Source: Algorimicrobium algoritergicola | Lineage (GTDB): Bacteria > Bacteroidota > Bacteroidia > Flavobacteriales > Flavobacteriaceae | Reading direction: 5' to 3' | Assembly (NCBI RefSeq): GCF_008086165.1 | Contig: NZ_VSKL01000005.1 | Coordinates: forward strand, 186,001-250,000 | Length of the DNA stretch: 64,000 nt | Translations under genes and position numbers: made by a program | Part shown: piece after piece, positions 1 to 8,742 of the stretch | How positions within the stretch are numbered: the stretch's first letter is position 1 | Layout: each line of letters starts with the position of its first letter | The notes under the pieces: model-generated | The model's database searches: none | What the model was told of the DNA's origin: nothing | What the model saw: the letters and a program-made list of their open reading frames with translations, nothing else

Positions 1-426
1 ACCATTCGTGTGGTATTATTTATGAACGAAGAAAACGGTTTGCGTGGTGCTACAAAATATGCCGAAATAGCAAAACAGAAAGGTGAAAACCATATTTTTT
101 CATTAGAAAGTGATGCAGGTGGATTTACACCTCGTGGTTTTCAATTTGATTGCGACGATGAAGTTTTTGCTAAAATAGAAAGCTGGAAGGCCTTATTTAA
201 ACCCTATTTAATTCATTATTTTGAAAAGGGTGGAAGTGGAGCAGATGTAGCGCCTTTAAAAACAGATACTAATGTTGTTGCAGGACTACGTCCAGATTCC
301 CAACGCTATTTTGATCATCATCATGCAGCCAATGATGTTTTTGAACATGTAAATAAGCGTGAACTGGAATTAGGTGCGGCAACCATGACAAGCTTGGTAT
401 ATTTAATTGATAAATATGGTATTTAG
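1..426 (+). CDS. M28 family zinc peptidase, C-terminal part
   Basis: The reading frame is open from base 1, so the gene begins outside the window and only the last 141 codons are present. The visible part begins RVVLFMNEENGLRGATKYA, matching the M28 aminopeptidase block in which a Glu pair (EE-N-GLRG) carries the general-base and metal-binding glutamates. Further on, ESDAGGF supplies the metal-ligand Asp region, and DSQRYFDHHHAANDVFEHV supplies the C-terminal His-rich zinc-ligand region. Members are usually exported aminopeptidases or carboxypeptidase Q-like enzymes that trim peptides. The signal peptide and first zinc ligands lie upstream and cannot be seen. A second M28 enzyme lies at 10844-12397. 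Confidence 0.9.
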   Translation, partial: TIRVVLFMNEENGLRGATKYAEIAKQKGENHIFSLESDAGGFTPRGFQFDCDDEVFAKIESWKALFKPYLIHYFEKGGSGADVAPLKTDTNVVAGLRPDSQRYFDHHHAANDVFEHVNKRELELGAATMTSLVYLIDKYGI

Positions 427-463
427 CCAATATCAAATCAAGAACAACTAAAAGATTAAAATC

Positions 464-1174
464 ATGAAAAAAATACTACTTATAGGTTTTATAATTTCTG
501 GGTTTATAGGATTCTGCCAACAGCCAGATCTATTGGCGAATACTTGGTATCTACAAAATGTTATTATTAATGGTGCCAATAATTCTGTTCCTGATAATGG
601 TGAAATTGGTGATAATGGTGATGTTTATTTAAACTTTTTAACACCACCTTATGACTTCCAAACATTTGCTTGTAATGGACTAAGTGGTTCATTAAGTTTT
701 AATGATGTTAATTCAAGTTTTATAGTTTCCGATTTGGGGCAAACGCTGGCTTCCTGTGCCATTTCTGCAAATAATGATTTTGAAGTCTTGTATTTTGGTT
801 TATATTGGGATAATTATAGTAATCCTTTTACTTACAATATCACTTCGGAATCAAATATAAGTACACTAATTGTTACAGCCGTAAATGGAGATCAGGCCAT
901 CTATGGAAGTGCTAGACTTCATGTTGAGGCGTTTAAAATGACAGATATAAAAACATATCCTAATCCCGTAATTAACGAGCTCATTGTTGAAAAACAAAAT
1001 ACAACTGAAAGTTTGAATCTTCATGTTTTTAATATGAATGGTCAATTAATAATGTCACAATCAATTCATAGAAAACAAATGGCTATTAATGTCTCCAGTC
1101 TAAAATCGGGTGTATATTTTTTTGTTTTTGAAGACACACATTCTAGAAAAGAAATTAGAAAAATAATAAAATAG
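464..1174 (+). CDS. Secreted T9SS type A sorting-domain protein, META/HslJ-like body
   Basis: This 236-residue protein starts with a signal peptide (MKKILLIGFIISGFIGFCQ). Its C-terminal ~75 residues form a type A T9SS sorting domain: TYPNPV, then LHVFNMNGQL, and SLKSGVYFFVF ending in a basic KEIRKIIK tail. It should therefore cross the outer membrane by the type IX system and be released or anchored at the surface. The body (about residues 20-155) has an FACNG...GSLSF pattern resembling lipocalin/META-type beta domains, a weak resemblance only, so the function is unknown. The gene lies 37 bp after the M28 peptidase and 2 bp before the next gene, which suggests co-transcription. Confidence 0.85.
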   Translation: MKKILLIGFIISGFIGFCQQPDLLANTWYLQNVIINGANNSVPDNGEIGDNGDVYLNFLTPPYDFQTFACNGLSGSLSFNDVNSSFIVSDLGQTLASCAISANNDFEVLYFGLYWDNYSNPFTYNITSESNISTLIVTAVNGDQAIYGSARLHVEAFKMTDIKTYPNPVINELIVEKQNTTESLNLHVFNMNGQLIMSQSIHRKQMAINVSSLKSGVYFFVFEDTHSRKEIRKIIK

Positions 1175-1176
1175 TA

Positions 1177-1752
1177 ATGAAGCACTTATTAATGTTAAGT
1201 TTGGTACTAGTTTTTTCAAAATCTTACAGTCAGTCAGATTCTGAAAAATTACCCTATTATGAAATACCTAAAGCTTCAGAAACTTTTACGGCAGGAACCG
1301 TTGCCGCAAGAGCTATTGATGGATTAGGATTTCGATTTTATTGGGCAACTGAAGGTTTGCGAGAGGATGATTTGAATTTTCGCCCAAATGATGATGCACG
1401 TTCAACTTTGGAAACGATAGATCATATTTACGACTTGTCTAGAATGATAGCCAATTGCGCTTTAAAAAAAGATAATGCTAAAAAAGATACAGATAAACCC
1501 GAAGATTTTGAAGGTTTGCGAAAAGCCACACTTTTAAATTTACAATTAGCGTCAAACATTTTTAAAAAAACCGAAGATGTTGGTGAGTTTAAACTAATTT
1601 TTGAAAAATATGAAGTCGAATTTTGGACACTCATTCATGGTCCAATTGAAGATGCCGTTTGGCATTGCGGACAGGTTGCATTATTAAGAAGATCATCTGG
1701 AAACCCCTTTAATTCTAAAGTGAGTGTTTTTAGTGGAAGATTACAAGACTAA
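1177..1752 (+). CDS. Exported DinB-like four-helix protein
   Basis: This 191-residue protein has an N-terminal signal peptide (MKHLLMLSLVLVFSKSYSQ). The body has the DinB/YfiT layout of a helical bundle with spaced histidines: ETIDHIYDL near residue 86, and HGPIEDAVWHCGQV near residue 161, whose WH..Q..LLRR segment is typical of the family's metal site. DinB-fold proteins are putative metal-dependent thiol-transferases or hydrolases, mostly uncharacterised. Export to the periplasm is less usual for the family. It starts 2 bp after the T9SS gene and its TAA overlaps the ATG of the next gene by one base, indicating translational coupling. Confidence 0.75.
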   Translation: MKHLLMLSLVLVFSKSYSQSDSEKLPYYEIPKASETFTAGTVAARAIDGLGFRFYWATEGLREDDLNFRPNDDARSTLETIDHIYDLSRMIANCALKKDNAKKDTDKPEDFEGLRKATLLNLQLASNIFKKTEDVGEFKLIFEKYEVEFWTLIHGPIEDAVWHCGQVALLRRSSGNPFNSKVSVFSGRLQD

Positions 1753-2129
1753 TGGAAAAAGCATATTTACATCAAATTCATCCCGTTTTACCAGTTCAAA
1801 ATCTTTTGGCTGCTTTATTTTTTTATGTACATAAACTCGGTTTTGAAATTGCGTTTGCAGACGATCCTAAAGTACCTACTTATGCAGGATTAAGACGAGG
1901 TGATGTAGAAATTCACTTGCGCTTTCAGAACACAACGAAACCATTACAAACTGCTATTAAACCCGATTTACGTATTGTAACGCAAAACATAGAAAGTTTA
2001 TATATAGAGTTTGAAGCGAAAGAAATTTTAAAAGAGCAAATTCAGATAATCAATACCGATTGGGGAACTAAAGAATTTACCATTTATGATTTAGATAAAA
2101 ATGCATTGACATTTTATAGTAATTTATAA
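1752..2129 (+). CDS. VOC-superfamily (glyoxalase/bleomycin-resistance-like) protein
   Basis: This 125-residue cytosolic protein shows the vicinal-oxygen-chelate pattern. It opens with HPVLPVQNLLAALFFYV and an LGFEIAF strand, has a central EIHLRF segment, and closes with TDWGTKEFTIYDLDKNALTFY, the usual C-terminal 'refxxxDPdGNxlxf' strand. Bleomycin-resistance proteins and many small dioxygenase-like enzymes share this form. The substrate cannot be deduced, and drug resistance should not be assumed. The start codon overlaps the preceding stop (TAATG), so it is probably translated from the same message as the DinB-like protein. It is the last gene of this plus-strand run. Confidence 0.8.
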   Translation: MEKAYLHQIHPVLPVQNLLAALFFYVHKLGFEIAFADDPKVPTYAGLRRGDVEIHLRFQNTTKPLQTAIKPDLRIVTQNIESLYIEFEAKEILKEQIQIINTDWGTKEFTIYDLDKNALTFYSNL

Positions 2130-2178
2130 GAGTAGAAATCTACTTGGGTATTATTTCTTAAATGCCTAAAAGCGCCTG

Positions 2179-2955
2179 CTATTTCATGTTTATATAAAGA
2201 TATCTCGCTTTTACAAGCATAAACAAACCGTAGCAGGACATTCCAACAGCAACAATGGACAAAACAAATGCACCAAAATTTTGGTCTATAAACTGGAATG
2301 CATCGGTTAATTTGCTCATTTTTTCATTTCTGAAAGTCAGCCCTGTTCGAATCGTTAAAAAGGACATGATACCAAATATAATACCTCTTGCCGAATGACC
2401 AATAATCCCCAAATTGAGGAGTAATTTTTGAATTTCAGGTTTTATTTTTGAGGATTGTACATTTTTCTTAAATTGATTGGATAGTATAAAGTAAATTTCA
2501 AATAGTGCTTTACTACCAAAAATTAATCCAATGATTACCGCACTTATACTGCCAAATGATGAATTTAAAAGTTTGATAACAGATTCTTGCTGTGTGTCAT
2601 AACCAGCTCCAAATAAAAGTTTAAGAGCTATAAAGCCTAGTGATCCATAAAATAATCCACCGGTAAAAAAACCAGCTCTTACAAATAAGGCATTTAATTT
2701 GGTTCCTAAATTCCGAGAATCTGTAAAGGTTTGGTAGAAACGCCAAAACGTATAGCTAAATAAACCAATCGCCACAGCAGCCAATAGCACTTTTGCAACA
2801 GGCTGTCCAGAAAGAAATCCAATTACCCCTTTGGTTCCCACTTCGCGACCGCCCAAATTGAAGGTTTTTAAAGCTGTTAAAACGCCAACAAGAATGTAAA
2901 CGAATCCAATAGCGCTTAAACCAACGCGAGCAATGTTTTCTTTTTTAGTAGCCAT
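2179..2955 (-). CDS. DUF1206 family integral membrane protein
   Basis: This 258-residue protein has six predicted membrane segments arranged as three two-helix repeats. Each repeat carries the family pattern GxxxxGxxY/FxxxG: residues 10-30 (VGLSAIGFVYILVGVL), ~95-115 and ~185-205 (HSARGIIFGIMSFL). That triplicated arrangement is diagnostic of DUF1206. Function is unknown; the protein should lie in the inner membrane. The short N-terminus (MATKKEN) is cytosolic. It converges with the upstream plus-strand run. On its 5' side is a gene-poor stretch holding GC-rich palindromes. Confidence 0.88.
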   Translation of the reverse strand: MATKKENIARVGLSAIGFVYILVGVLTALKTFNLGGREVGTKGVIGFLSGQPVAKVLLAAVAIGLFSYTFWRFYQTFTDSRNLGTKLNALFVRAGFFTGGLFYGSLGFIALKLLFGAGYDTQQESVIKLLNSSFGSISAVIIGLIFGSKALFEIYFILSNQFKKNVQSSKIKPEIQKLLLNLGIIGHSARGIIFGIMSFLTIRTGLTFRNEKMSKLTDAFQFIDQNFGAFVLSIVAVGMSCYGLFMLVKARYLYINMK

Positions 2956-3167
2956 AAATACGTGTACTTTTCTTTTTATAGAAATGTAAAGTAATTAAAA
3001 TGATTTCAGAATAATTATCTGAACCCATATTAAATTGAACGCTTTTACGCGAATTGGACTATAATGTTGTAATACTAAACGTTGAAGTTTGGCAACATTT
3101 TGATTTAGCTATTTGTGCAATGCGCACAATTGATGTTGCTTGATATGGAGAAGGTTTTATCGGATGA

Positions 3168-3188
3168 CCGCCTGAGAGGCAGGAAGGC
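3168..3188. repeat. GC-rich dispersed palindrome, copy 1
   Basis: The island is an imperfect palindrome with arms CGCCTGA and AGGCAG around a short centre, in a strongly AT-rich background. It resembles the 'CCTGCC...GGCAGG' dispersed repeats common between flavobacterial genes and the two other islands in this window (3231-3251, 10244-10280). It may act as an RNA hairpin or a REP-like mobile palindrome; this is inference. Confidence 0.5.
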
Positions 3189-3230
3189 GAGAATATTATT
3201 GGTTCATGGTTCATTTTAAATAGTGTTGTG

Positions 3231-3251
3231 CCTACCTGGCGGCAGGCCGGC
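3231..3251. repeat. GC-rich dispersed palindrome, copy 2
   Basis: CCTACCTGGCGGCAGGCCGG is a near-palindromic island. Read on the opposite strand it closely matches the palindrome at 10244-10263 (CCTGCCTGCCGTCAGGTAGG): the shared core is CCTACCTG-[GA]CGGCAGGC. It lies just downstream of the DUF6090 reading frame's stop codon on the minus strand, where a transcript-end hairpin could form. Confidence 0.55.
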
Positions 3252-3263
3252 TTTCGTTATTTT

Positions 3264-4045
3264 TCAATTTAATTTATTTACTGACTCTTTTTCTATACTA
3301 TCTAAAATTGAATTTACTTGTTCCAACATCTGTCTTTGTCGTTTTAACCTATTAAGCTCGTCGATAGATTTCATAAACAAGTTCCCAAAGTAAGAATCAT
3401 TTGCGAAGAAAGTTTCAGCGATATTAAGACTGTCAATTTTCCTCGATTTATACTTTAATCTTTTTCTAATTTTATTATCGGCTATTTTAAACACAAAAGA
3501 ACTTGTTGCATTTTTTAGCTTTTCTAAAAATTGCATCGAAGATTCTTGGTCTTCAAAGCCAGATTCAAAGTCTGCAACAAACTGTGCTAACAAGCTTCTT
3601 AAGTTTTCATTTTGTATGAGGTCAACTTTTCCAGCACTTATCAACGAATTGTAAGCTCCTATAACTGGTTCTGCGCGATACCACGAAGTGCCCCACTAAT
3701 AAGAAGGCTCAAAGCGTCTAAATGTGTATTAAAATAGTGCTGCTCTTTTTTATTTTGCCTTTCATAAATTTCTGCTAGAACTTTACTGTGGTTTATTACT
3801 TTGGATTGATATTTAATAGTTTTTTCAATTCTTTCTTAAGAGACTTTGAAATCGGCTTTTAACGCAATTAGAATCTTTGCTTCTTCGTTTCTAGATTTTC
3901 TATTTTCATTCCAATTATTAATAGAAAGCGCAATCAAAATACCAAGAACCACAAGAATTATTTCACCAATGGCATACTTTAGATATTTTGAGTTTTTTCC
4001 TGTTTCTAATGATGTATATCCTAATTTTTTGAACAATTTTATCAT
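3264..4045 (-). pseudogene. DUF6090 family membrane protein, interrupted by a stop and a frameshift
   Basis: The reading frame starts at the ATG at 4045 with the DUF6090 signature: a short basic N-terminus, then KYLKYAIGEIILVVLGILIAL and SINNWNENRKSRNEE, one membrane anchor. After ADFKVS there is a TAA at 3838-3836. Beyond it the same frame continues with family-like sequence (ERIEKTIKYQSKVI, then LAEIYERQNKKEQHYFNT). Near 3690-3680 the frame shifts: LSLLISGA is in one frame and WYRAEPVIGAYNSL in another, running on to the stop at 3264. An intact gene would encode ~260 residues, normal for the family, whose function is unknown. It lies 51 bp downstream of the M1-fusion gene, in the same orientation. 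Confidence 0.82.
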
Positions 4046-4096
4046 ATCTATGTCTCTTCCTGTTATAATTTCCGTCCACAAAACATTTCGTAAAAC

Positions 4097-7000
4097 TCAA
4101 TCTAAATTTTCCTCTATATTCTGGAGATTATCATCAGGAATCCGATCTATCATTTTATTGTAAGGATCTATTCCTGCTTTTATGGGAAGTTTTGAAGTGA
4201 TATAAGTAAACGTGGATTTTCCTGGTTTTACCCATACTTTTTCTATAACTAAAGGCGATTTTATTGTCATGCCTTGTGTGTTTTCAATATCAGTATCAAA
4301 AACCGCAATTTCAAGGAGGTTTGGTTTGTCTCCTGTAGCTAGTAGTTTACCATTACCATCAAAATATTTTTTTGAGCTTTCAACTTCCATGGTCACTTTG
4401 TATTTGTTTTCTGCAAGTTTTACATAAGTAGCTTCTGTAACTTTGTTGGAGTAGAGGGTAATCTTTTCAAAACTATCTTTTAAATAATATTGTAGTGAAT
4501 CTGGAGTGACAGATTTCATATAATCATACCATTCTATTGTTGTAGTAAAAGGCGCTTCTGGTCTGAATCGTGCAGCTTCCGTATAGGCTTTAAAAGCGCT
4601 GTTTAACGTGTTTTCACCAATTAAATCTTGAAGTCCAAAAAGAATGAGACCTCCTTTTTGATACCAAACATAGGCTTGATTGTCATTATCTAAAAGTGTC
4701 TTTTCAAATTTACTTTCATTGGCTCTGCCTCTTAAATAGCGATCTAATTCATCTTTAAGAAATCGTTGCATGGCATCTGCTCCATATTCTTCTTTCATTA
4801 CCATAAGTGCAGCATATTCTGCCATAGATTCTGAAATTTGATTTGCACCTCGGGTTGCCGATGGTGTAATTTGATGTCCCCACCATTGATGCGCCATCTC
4901 GTGTGAAGTAACAAAATAAAGGTAGTCTACATCATTCGGATCACTAAAATCACCAACCCAAGCGAAACTCTCTGAAAAAGGAACGGTATTAGGAAATGAT
5001 TGTGCAAAACCTTGATATCTTGGAAACTCTAGAATACGCATTTGTCTATATTGGTAAGCTCCAAAATTTTCAGAAAAGTAATCCATTGAGTGTTTTACAC
5101 TTTTTACAAATCGATCTATATTATACGTATGAGTTGGATGATGAAATATTTCAATATTTACTTTTTCGCCTGATTTCCCTGTCCAAACCTCTCTATGAAC
5201 ATCATATTCTGCAGAAGAAATATTATAGAAGAAATCTAATTCTCCTGACATTTTATAGTGGTAATATTTACGGCCATTTTCTTCCCATTCTTTTTGCAAT
5301 TGGCCAGGCATTATTGCAATTTGATTAGGAGCTGTGCTTACAACACCTTCAAAAGTAATATAATCTGCATCATCATTAAAGAGTAAATTACGCGTTCCCC
5401 AAGGGTCTGTTTGTTCTGGTAGTTGATACTCTTTTATAGGTAAATCATACTTTTTACGGTCTTGGTCACTGGTTAATTCTCCTTGAGCACTATAACCAAA
5501 TGTTGGGAAAAAATTGTTATTTAAAAACGTGCCATTATAAACAATATCAGATCCCGAACCTTCATTAGGGAATCCTTCATAATTAGCTGCAATCTCCAAC
5601 TCTAACGTGATGGTGTCTTTAGGTTGTAACGGTTTTTCAAAAGCATAAATTTCGTAACCAAAATCATCAAAACGTTTACCCAATTTTGGTGATTTACCAT
5701 CTAAAGTTAAGAGTTTTACTTCTTTCTTAAGCAGTCCTTCTGGTCCCCAATTAAGATGTAACGAATCTATTACTTCATCTGTTTTGTTAACCATTACATA
5801 TTTAGTTCTAATTGTAGCAGCACGTTCTTCGGGTACTAAATCTGCAAAGACTTTTACATCAATAACTTTTGGTTGCGCAATTTTATCGTATTTACTTAAT
5901 TGCTTTTCATATTCCGCAGATCCAATGGTTCCTTGTTCTACGGTTCGGTAGTTGTTTAACGTTTTGGTGTTGTAATTAATAAATGCACCCGAACCTATAA
6001 AAATAGCGAACAGAATAACAAAAGCTGAAATCGTTCTGATATTCAATCGTTCTTTAGCTACTTGCCAACGGGCTTTTCTACCGGAATCTGTTCCGCGTTT
6101 CCAAAAAAGATATCCAATAACTAATAATACACCTCCACAGGCCAACCAATAGGTTCTAAACCAGAATAACGCTTCGGCAAAATGCCCGAATCCATTCATA
6201 TCAGAAACCGTATAACCAGGAGCATAGCTATATAAGTATAAATTATTGTTCACATCGCCTATGCTGTTTAGTCCAAAAAGCAATACCCAAAAAGCAATAG
6301 CAATAACGTGGCCTACGAATTTTTTGTTTACTAATGAGTGAACGAAAAAGGCTAATAATACGAAGATGATATATTTAGGAAATTCAATTAAATACAAGTC
6401 TGTAAAGTACTTATCAAATTCAAAATTAAAATACCCTTTCAGAATTTGATTTATAACACCACTAACTAAAATCATGTTGACTAAAACAAAACTGATCAAG
6501 ACTAATGCTAAAAATTTAGAACCATATACTAAACGATTTGGTAATGGAAGGGATCCAAATATTTGATCGTAATTTACATTCCGTTCTCTATGCAATACTT
6601 CACCTGTCATAAATACAATAAGAATAAAAATGAGAATGACATAGGTAGCATTTTTCATTTCTAGCATATAATAGGTGAGTGGCAAGGAAGGTGTTCCATA
6701 AATAGGCGAACCAAACCATCCGTCGAAAAACAGAAATAACACAGCAGCAATTAATATGGCTATAAAAAACTTATCTCTAATAATATTTTTGAATTCCATT
6801 AAGGCTAACCCAAACAATAATTTAATATTTAAACCATTTGAGAAAACTTGTGAAACATTAGGGATTTTAGTTTGTGCAGTTGTTGCAAGCGTTTTATCTG
6901 CATGATCTTTTTTCTTTTTCGACGTATAGTTTTTATTTAAAAACTTCTGAAAATCAAAACGAAATAAGGTAAAAAGAAATACCAATACACCCAATCCAAC

Positions 7001-7741
7001 CCAAATAATCCGATTCCAAATTAACATACCTGTAAACGGAACCGTTAAACTATTTTGTTCTTCGGGTGTCCAGTATTGAATCATATTTTGATACGCACCT
7101 AAACCAAAAGGATCCAATAAGCTTACTAAATCTTTATTTTCAATATCTTGAGTTAAAGTCAAAGTGATTAAATACGTAATAAAAAGGATGGCACCACCTG
7201 CATAAGCCAACATGACCTTTTTAGTTAAACCTACCAAAGCAAAGAAAATACAACCTGCAAAGAAAAAATTAGTCCAATACAAAAATAAGGTAGGTTGTAT
7301 GTAATGCCAAAGGTTAAATGTGGTAAAGCGTTCTGGTTCCTCATAACCTGCTAAAGGACCTACAGCAAAACCTATAATTAATCCTAATTGTAATCCTAAA
7401 CTTACCATGAATAACACGGACATTGAACCGAAAAAACGCCCTAATAAATAGCCTTTTTCACTAATTGGATATGAGAAATAGTAATTTTCTGTTTTGTGCT
7501 CTATATCTCTATAAACTGGAACACCCATTATGGCGCTAGAAAGCATAATACCAAAAATGCTAATGGTTGTTAACATGGTAGCAATAGCAACCGGCGAGTT
7601 TACAAAAACCTTTTCTGAAGCAGGACCATTTCCGCCAATGGCGACTATTAATCCAAATACCATTAGAATTCCAAAATATGCCCAAGTTGCTGGACGTTTT
7701 AATCTGTACTTAATTTCGAATATGAAAATTTCTTTAAACAT
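4097..7741 (-). CDS. ABC-2 type permease fused to an M1 family aminopeptidase
   Basis: This 1214-residue protein combines two parts. The N-terminal ~600 residues have about 12-13 hydrophobic helices in two ABC-2 permease-like sets, separated by a Lys-rich linker near residue 275 (SKKKKDHADK). The C-terminal ~570 residues form an M1 (gluzincin) aminopeptidase. Zinc ligands are visible in HEMAHQWWGHQ (HExxH, about residue 944), followed 18 residues later by the Glu of SESMAEYAALM. An aromatic-rich segment upstream (YQGFAQSFPNTVPFSES) resembles the usual pre-catalytic GAMEN region but is altered. The fusion is known in Bacteroidota but its substrate is not established. The ATPase partner is encoded 34 bp upstream, so the two make an exporter with a tethered peptidase. 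Confidence 0.92.
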   Translation of the reverse strand: MFKEIFIFEIKYRLKRPATWAYFGILMVFGLIVAIGGNGPASEKVFVNSPVAIATMLTTISIFGIMLSSAIMGVPVYRDIEHKTENYYFSYPISEKGYLLGRFFGSMSVLFMVSLGLQLGLIIGFAVGPLAGYEEPERFTTFNLWHYIQPTLFLYWTNFFFAGCIFFALVGLTKKVMLAYAGGAILFITYLITLTLTQDIENKDLVSLLDPFGLGAYQNMIQYWTPEEQNSLTVPFTGMLIWNRIIWVGLGVLVFLFTLFRFDFQKFLNKNYTSKKKKDHADKTLATTAQTKIPNVSQVFSNGLNIKLLFGLALMEFKNIIRDKFFIAILIAAVLFLFFDGWFGSPIYGTPSLPLTYYMLEMKNATYVILIFILIVFMTGEVLHRERNVNYDQIFGSLPLPNRLVYGSKFLALVLISFVLVNMILVSGVINQILKGYFNFEFDKYFTDLYLIEFPKYIIFVLLAFFVHSLVNKKFVGHVIAIAFWVLLFGLNSIGDVNNNLYLYSYAPGYTVSDMNGFGHFAEALFWFRTYWLACGGVLLVIGYLFWKRGTDSGRKARWQVAKERLNIRTISAFVILFAIFIGSGAFINYNTKTLNNYRTVEQGTIGSAEYEKQLSKYDKIAQPKVIDVKVFADLVPEERAATIRTKYVMVNKTDEVIDSLHLNWGPEGLLKKEVKLLTLDGKSPKLGKRFDDFGYEIYAFEKPLQPKDTITLELEIAANYEGFPNEGSGSDIVYNGTFLNNNFFPTFGYSAQGELTSDQDRKKYDLPIKEYQLPEQTDPWGTRNLLFNDDADYITFEGVVSTAPNQIAIMPGQLQKEWEENGRKYYHYKMSGELDFFYNISSAEYDVHREVWTGKSGEKVNIEIFHHPTHTYNIDRFVKSVKHSMDYFSENFGAYQYRQMRILEFPRYQGFAQSFPNTVPFSESFAWVGDFSDPNDVDYLYFVTSHEMAHQWWGHQITPSATRGANQISESMAEYAALMVMKEEYGADAMQRFLKDELDRYLRGRANESKFEKTLLDNDNQAYVWYQKGGLILFGLQDLIGENTLNSAFKAYTEAARFRPEAPFTTTIEWYDYMKSVTPDSLQYYLKDSFEKITLYSNKVTEATYVKLAENKYKVTMEVESSKKYFDGNGKLLATGDKPNLLEIAVFDTDIENTQGMTIKSPLVIEKVWVKPGKSTFTYITSKLPIKAGIDPYNKMIDRIPDDNLQNIEENLD

Positions 7742-7775
7742 AATTGAACGATTTTAAAATGAATTTATGAAACAA

Positions 7776-8663
7776 TTAAACTAAAGTAGCATCCATACGC
7801 GATGTGATTTCAGCAAAATAAACATCTTCCAAATCTGCAGCAGTAGCTTGAAAAGAAGCATCGGGTTGGTTATCACTTAATACGTGAATTATGGTTTTTC
7901 CTGCTTTTAAATGTGTGGAAATAACTTGTAGATCAGATTGGTAGTTTGCCAATTCGCCTTTTTCTATCGCTTTTGTCCAAACCTTGTCTTTAATACCTTG
8001 AGTTAAATCATTTGGAATGCCTTTTACCACGACTTCGCCTAAACAAATTATAGCCATATTGTTACATAAATTCGAAATATCATCCACAATATGTGTCGAT
8101 AAAATGACGATGGTATTTTCGCCAATTTCGCATAATAAATTATGAAAACGATTTCGTTCAGCAGGATCTAAACCAGCAGTTGGTTCATCAACAATTATTA
8201 ATTTTGGATCGCCTATTAAGGCTTGTGCAATACCAAAACGTTGTTTCATTCCACCAGAATACGTTCCTAAACTTTTATTCCGAACATGCCATAAATTGGT
8301 TTTATTTAGTAGTGATTCAACCAAATCTTTACGTTCGCCTTTGTTGGCTATTCCTTTTAGTGAAGCAATATGATTCAGCATATTATAGGAACTAACTTTA
8401 GGATATACACCAAACTCCTGTGGTAAGTAGCCTAGAATTTTTCTGACTTCGGCTTTGTCTTTTAAAATATCTAAATCGCCTAACGTGACAGAGCCAGAAT
8501 CGGCTTGTTGTAATGTTGCTAAGGTTCTCATTAACGATGATTTCCCAGCGCCATTTGGCCCTAAAAGTCCGAACATGCCTTGAGGAATGTTAAGCGTAAT
8601 ATTGTTTAAAGCTTTGACACCGTTTGAATAGGTTTTATTAAGATTTTCGATTTTTAATTCCAT
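7776..8663 (-). CDS. ABC transporter ATP-binding protein, partner of the permease-peptidase
   Basis: This 295-residue nucleotide-binding protein has Walker A GPNGAGKS (residues 35-42), a Q-loop at YLPQEFG, ABC signature YSGGMKQR (~134-141), and Walker B LIIVDEP followed by the D-loop AGLDP. A switch His lies in STHIVDD. The ~90-residue tail after the ATPase core (AEITSRMDATLV end) is typical of CcmA/NatA-like ATPases that pair with ABC-2 permeases. The gene precedes the permease/M1 fusion by 34 bp in the same orientation, so the products almost certainly form one inner-membrane complex. Start codon is ATG at 8663. Confidence 0.93.
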   Translation of the reverse strand: MELKIENLNKTYSNGVKALNNITLNIPQGMFGLLGPNGAGKSSLMRTLATLQQADSGSVTLGDLDILKDKAEVRKILGYLPQEFGVYPKVSSYNMLNHIASLKGIANKGERKDLVESLLNKTNLWHVRNKSLGTYSGGMKQRFGIAQALIGDPKLIIVDEPTAGLDPAERNRFHNLLCEIGENTIVILSTHIVDDISNLCNNMAIICLGEVVVKGIPNDLTQGIKDKVWTKAIEKGELANYQSDLQVISTHLKAGKTIIHVLSDNQPDASFQATAADLEDVYFAEITSRMDATLV

Positions 8664-8742
8664 AATTTATTGTGTTTGGTTGGTTTTATATTGCTAATTA
8701 TCAATCAGATAATCAATTTAGTTTTTAGATAAAGGAATTCCT

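Larger units (their letters stand above)
2956..3263. other. Intergenic stretch with GC-rich palindromes
   Basis: About 300 bp lie between the DUF1206 start and the broken DUF6090 gene. It is AT-rich like the rest of the window except for two GC-rich inverted-repeat islands (3168-3188 and 3231-3251). I see no convincing reading frame, tRNA or riboswitch here. It should hold the promoter of the DUF1206 gene on the minus strand, but no clean TAnnTTTG element stands out. Confidence 0.6.

Noticed and set aside
2131-2144. Hairpin AGTAGA-AA-TCTACT as a terminator between convergent genes
   Set aside because: A 6-bp stem with a 2-base loop and no T-run is too weak to call.
4996-5328. 110-codon plus-strand frame inside the M1-fusion gene
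   Set aside because: It is an antisense shadow of a well-supported peptidase coding region and shows no protein-family features.
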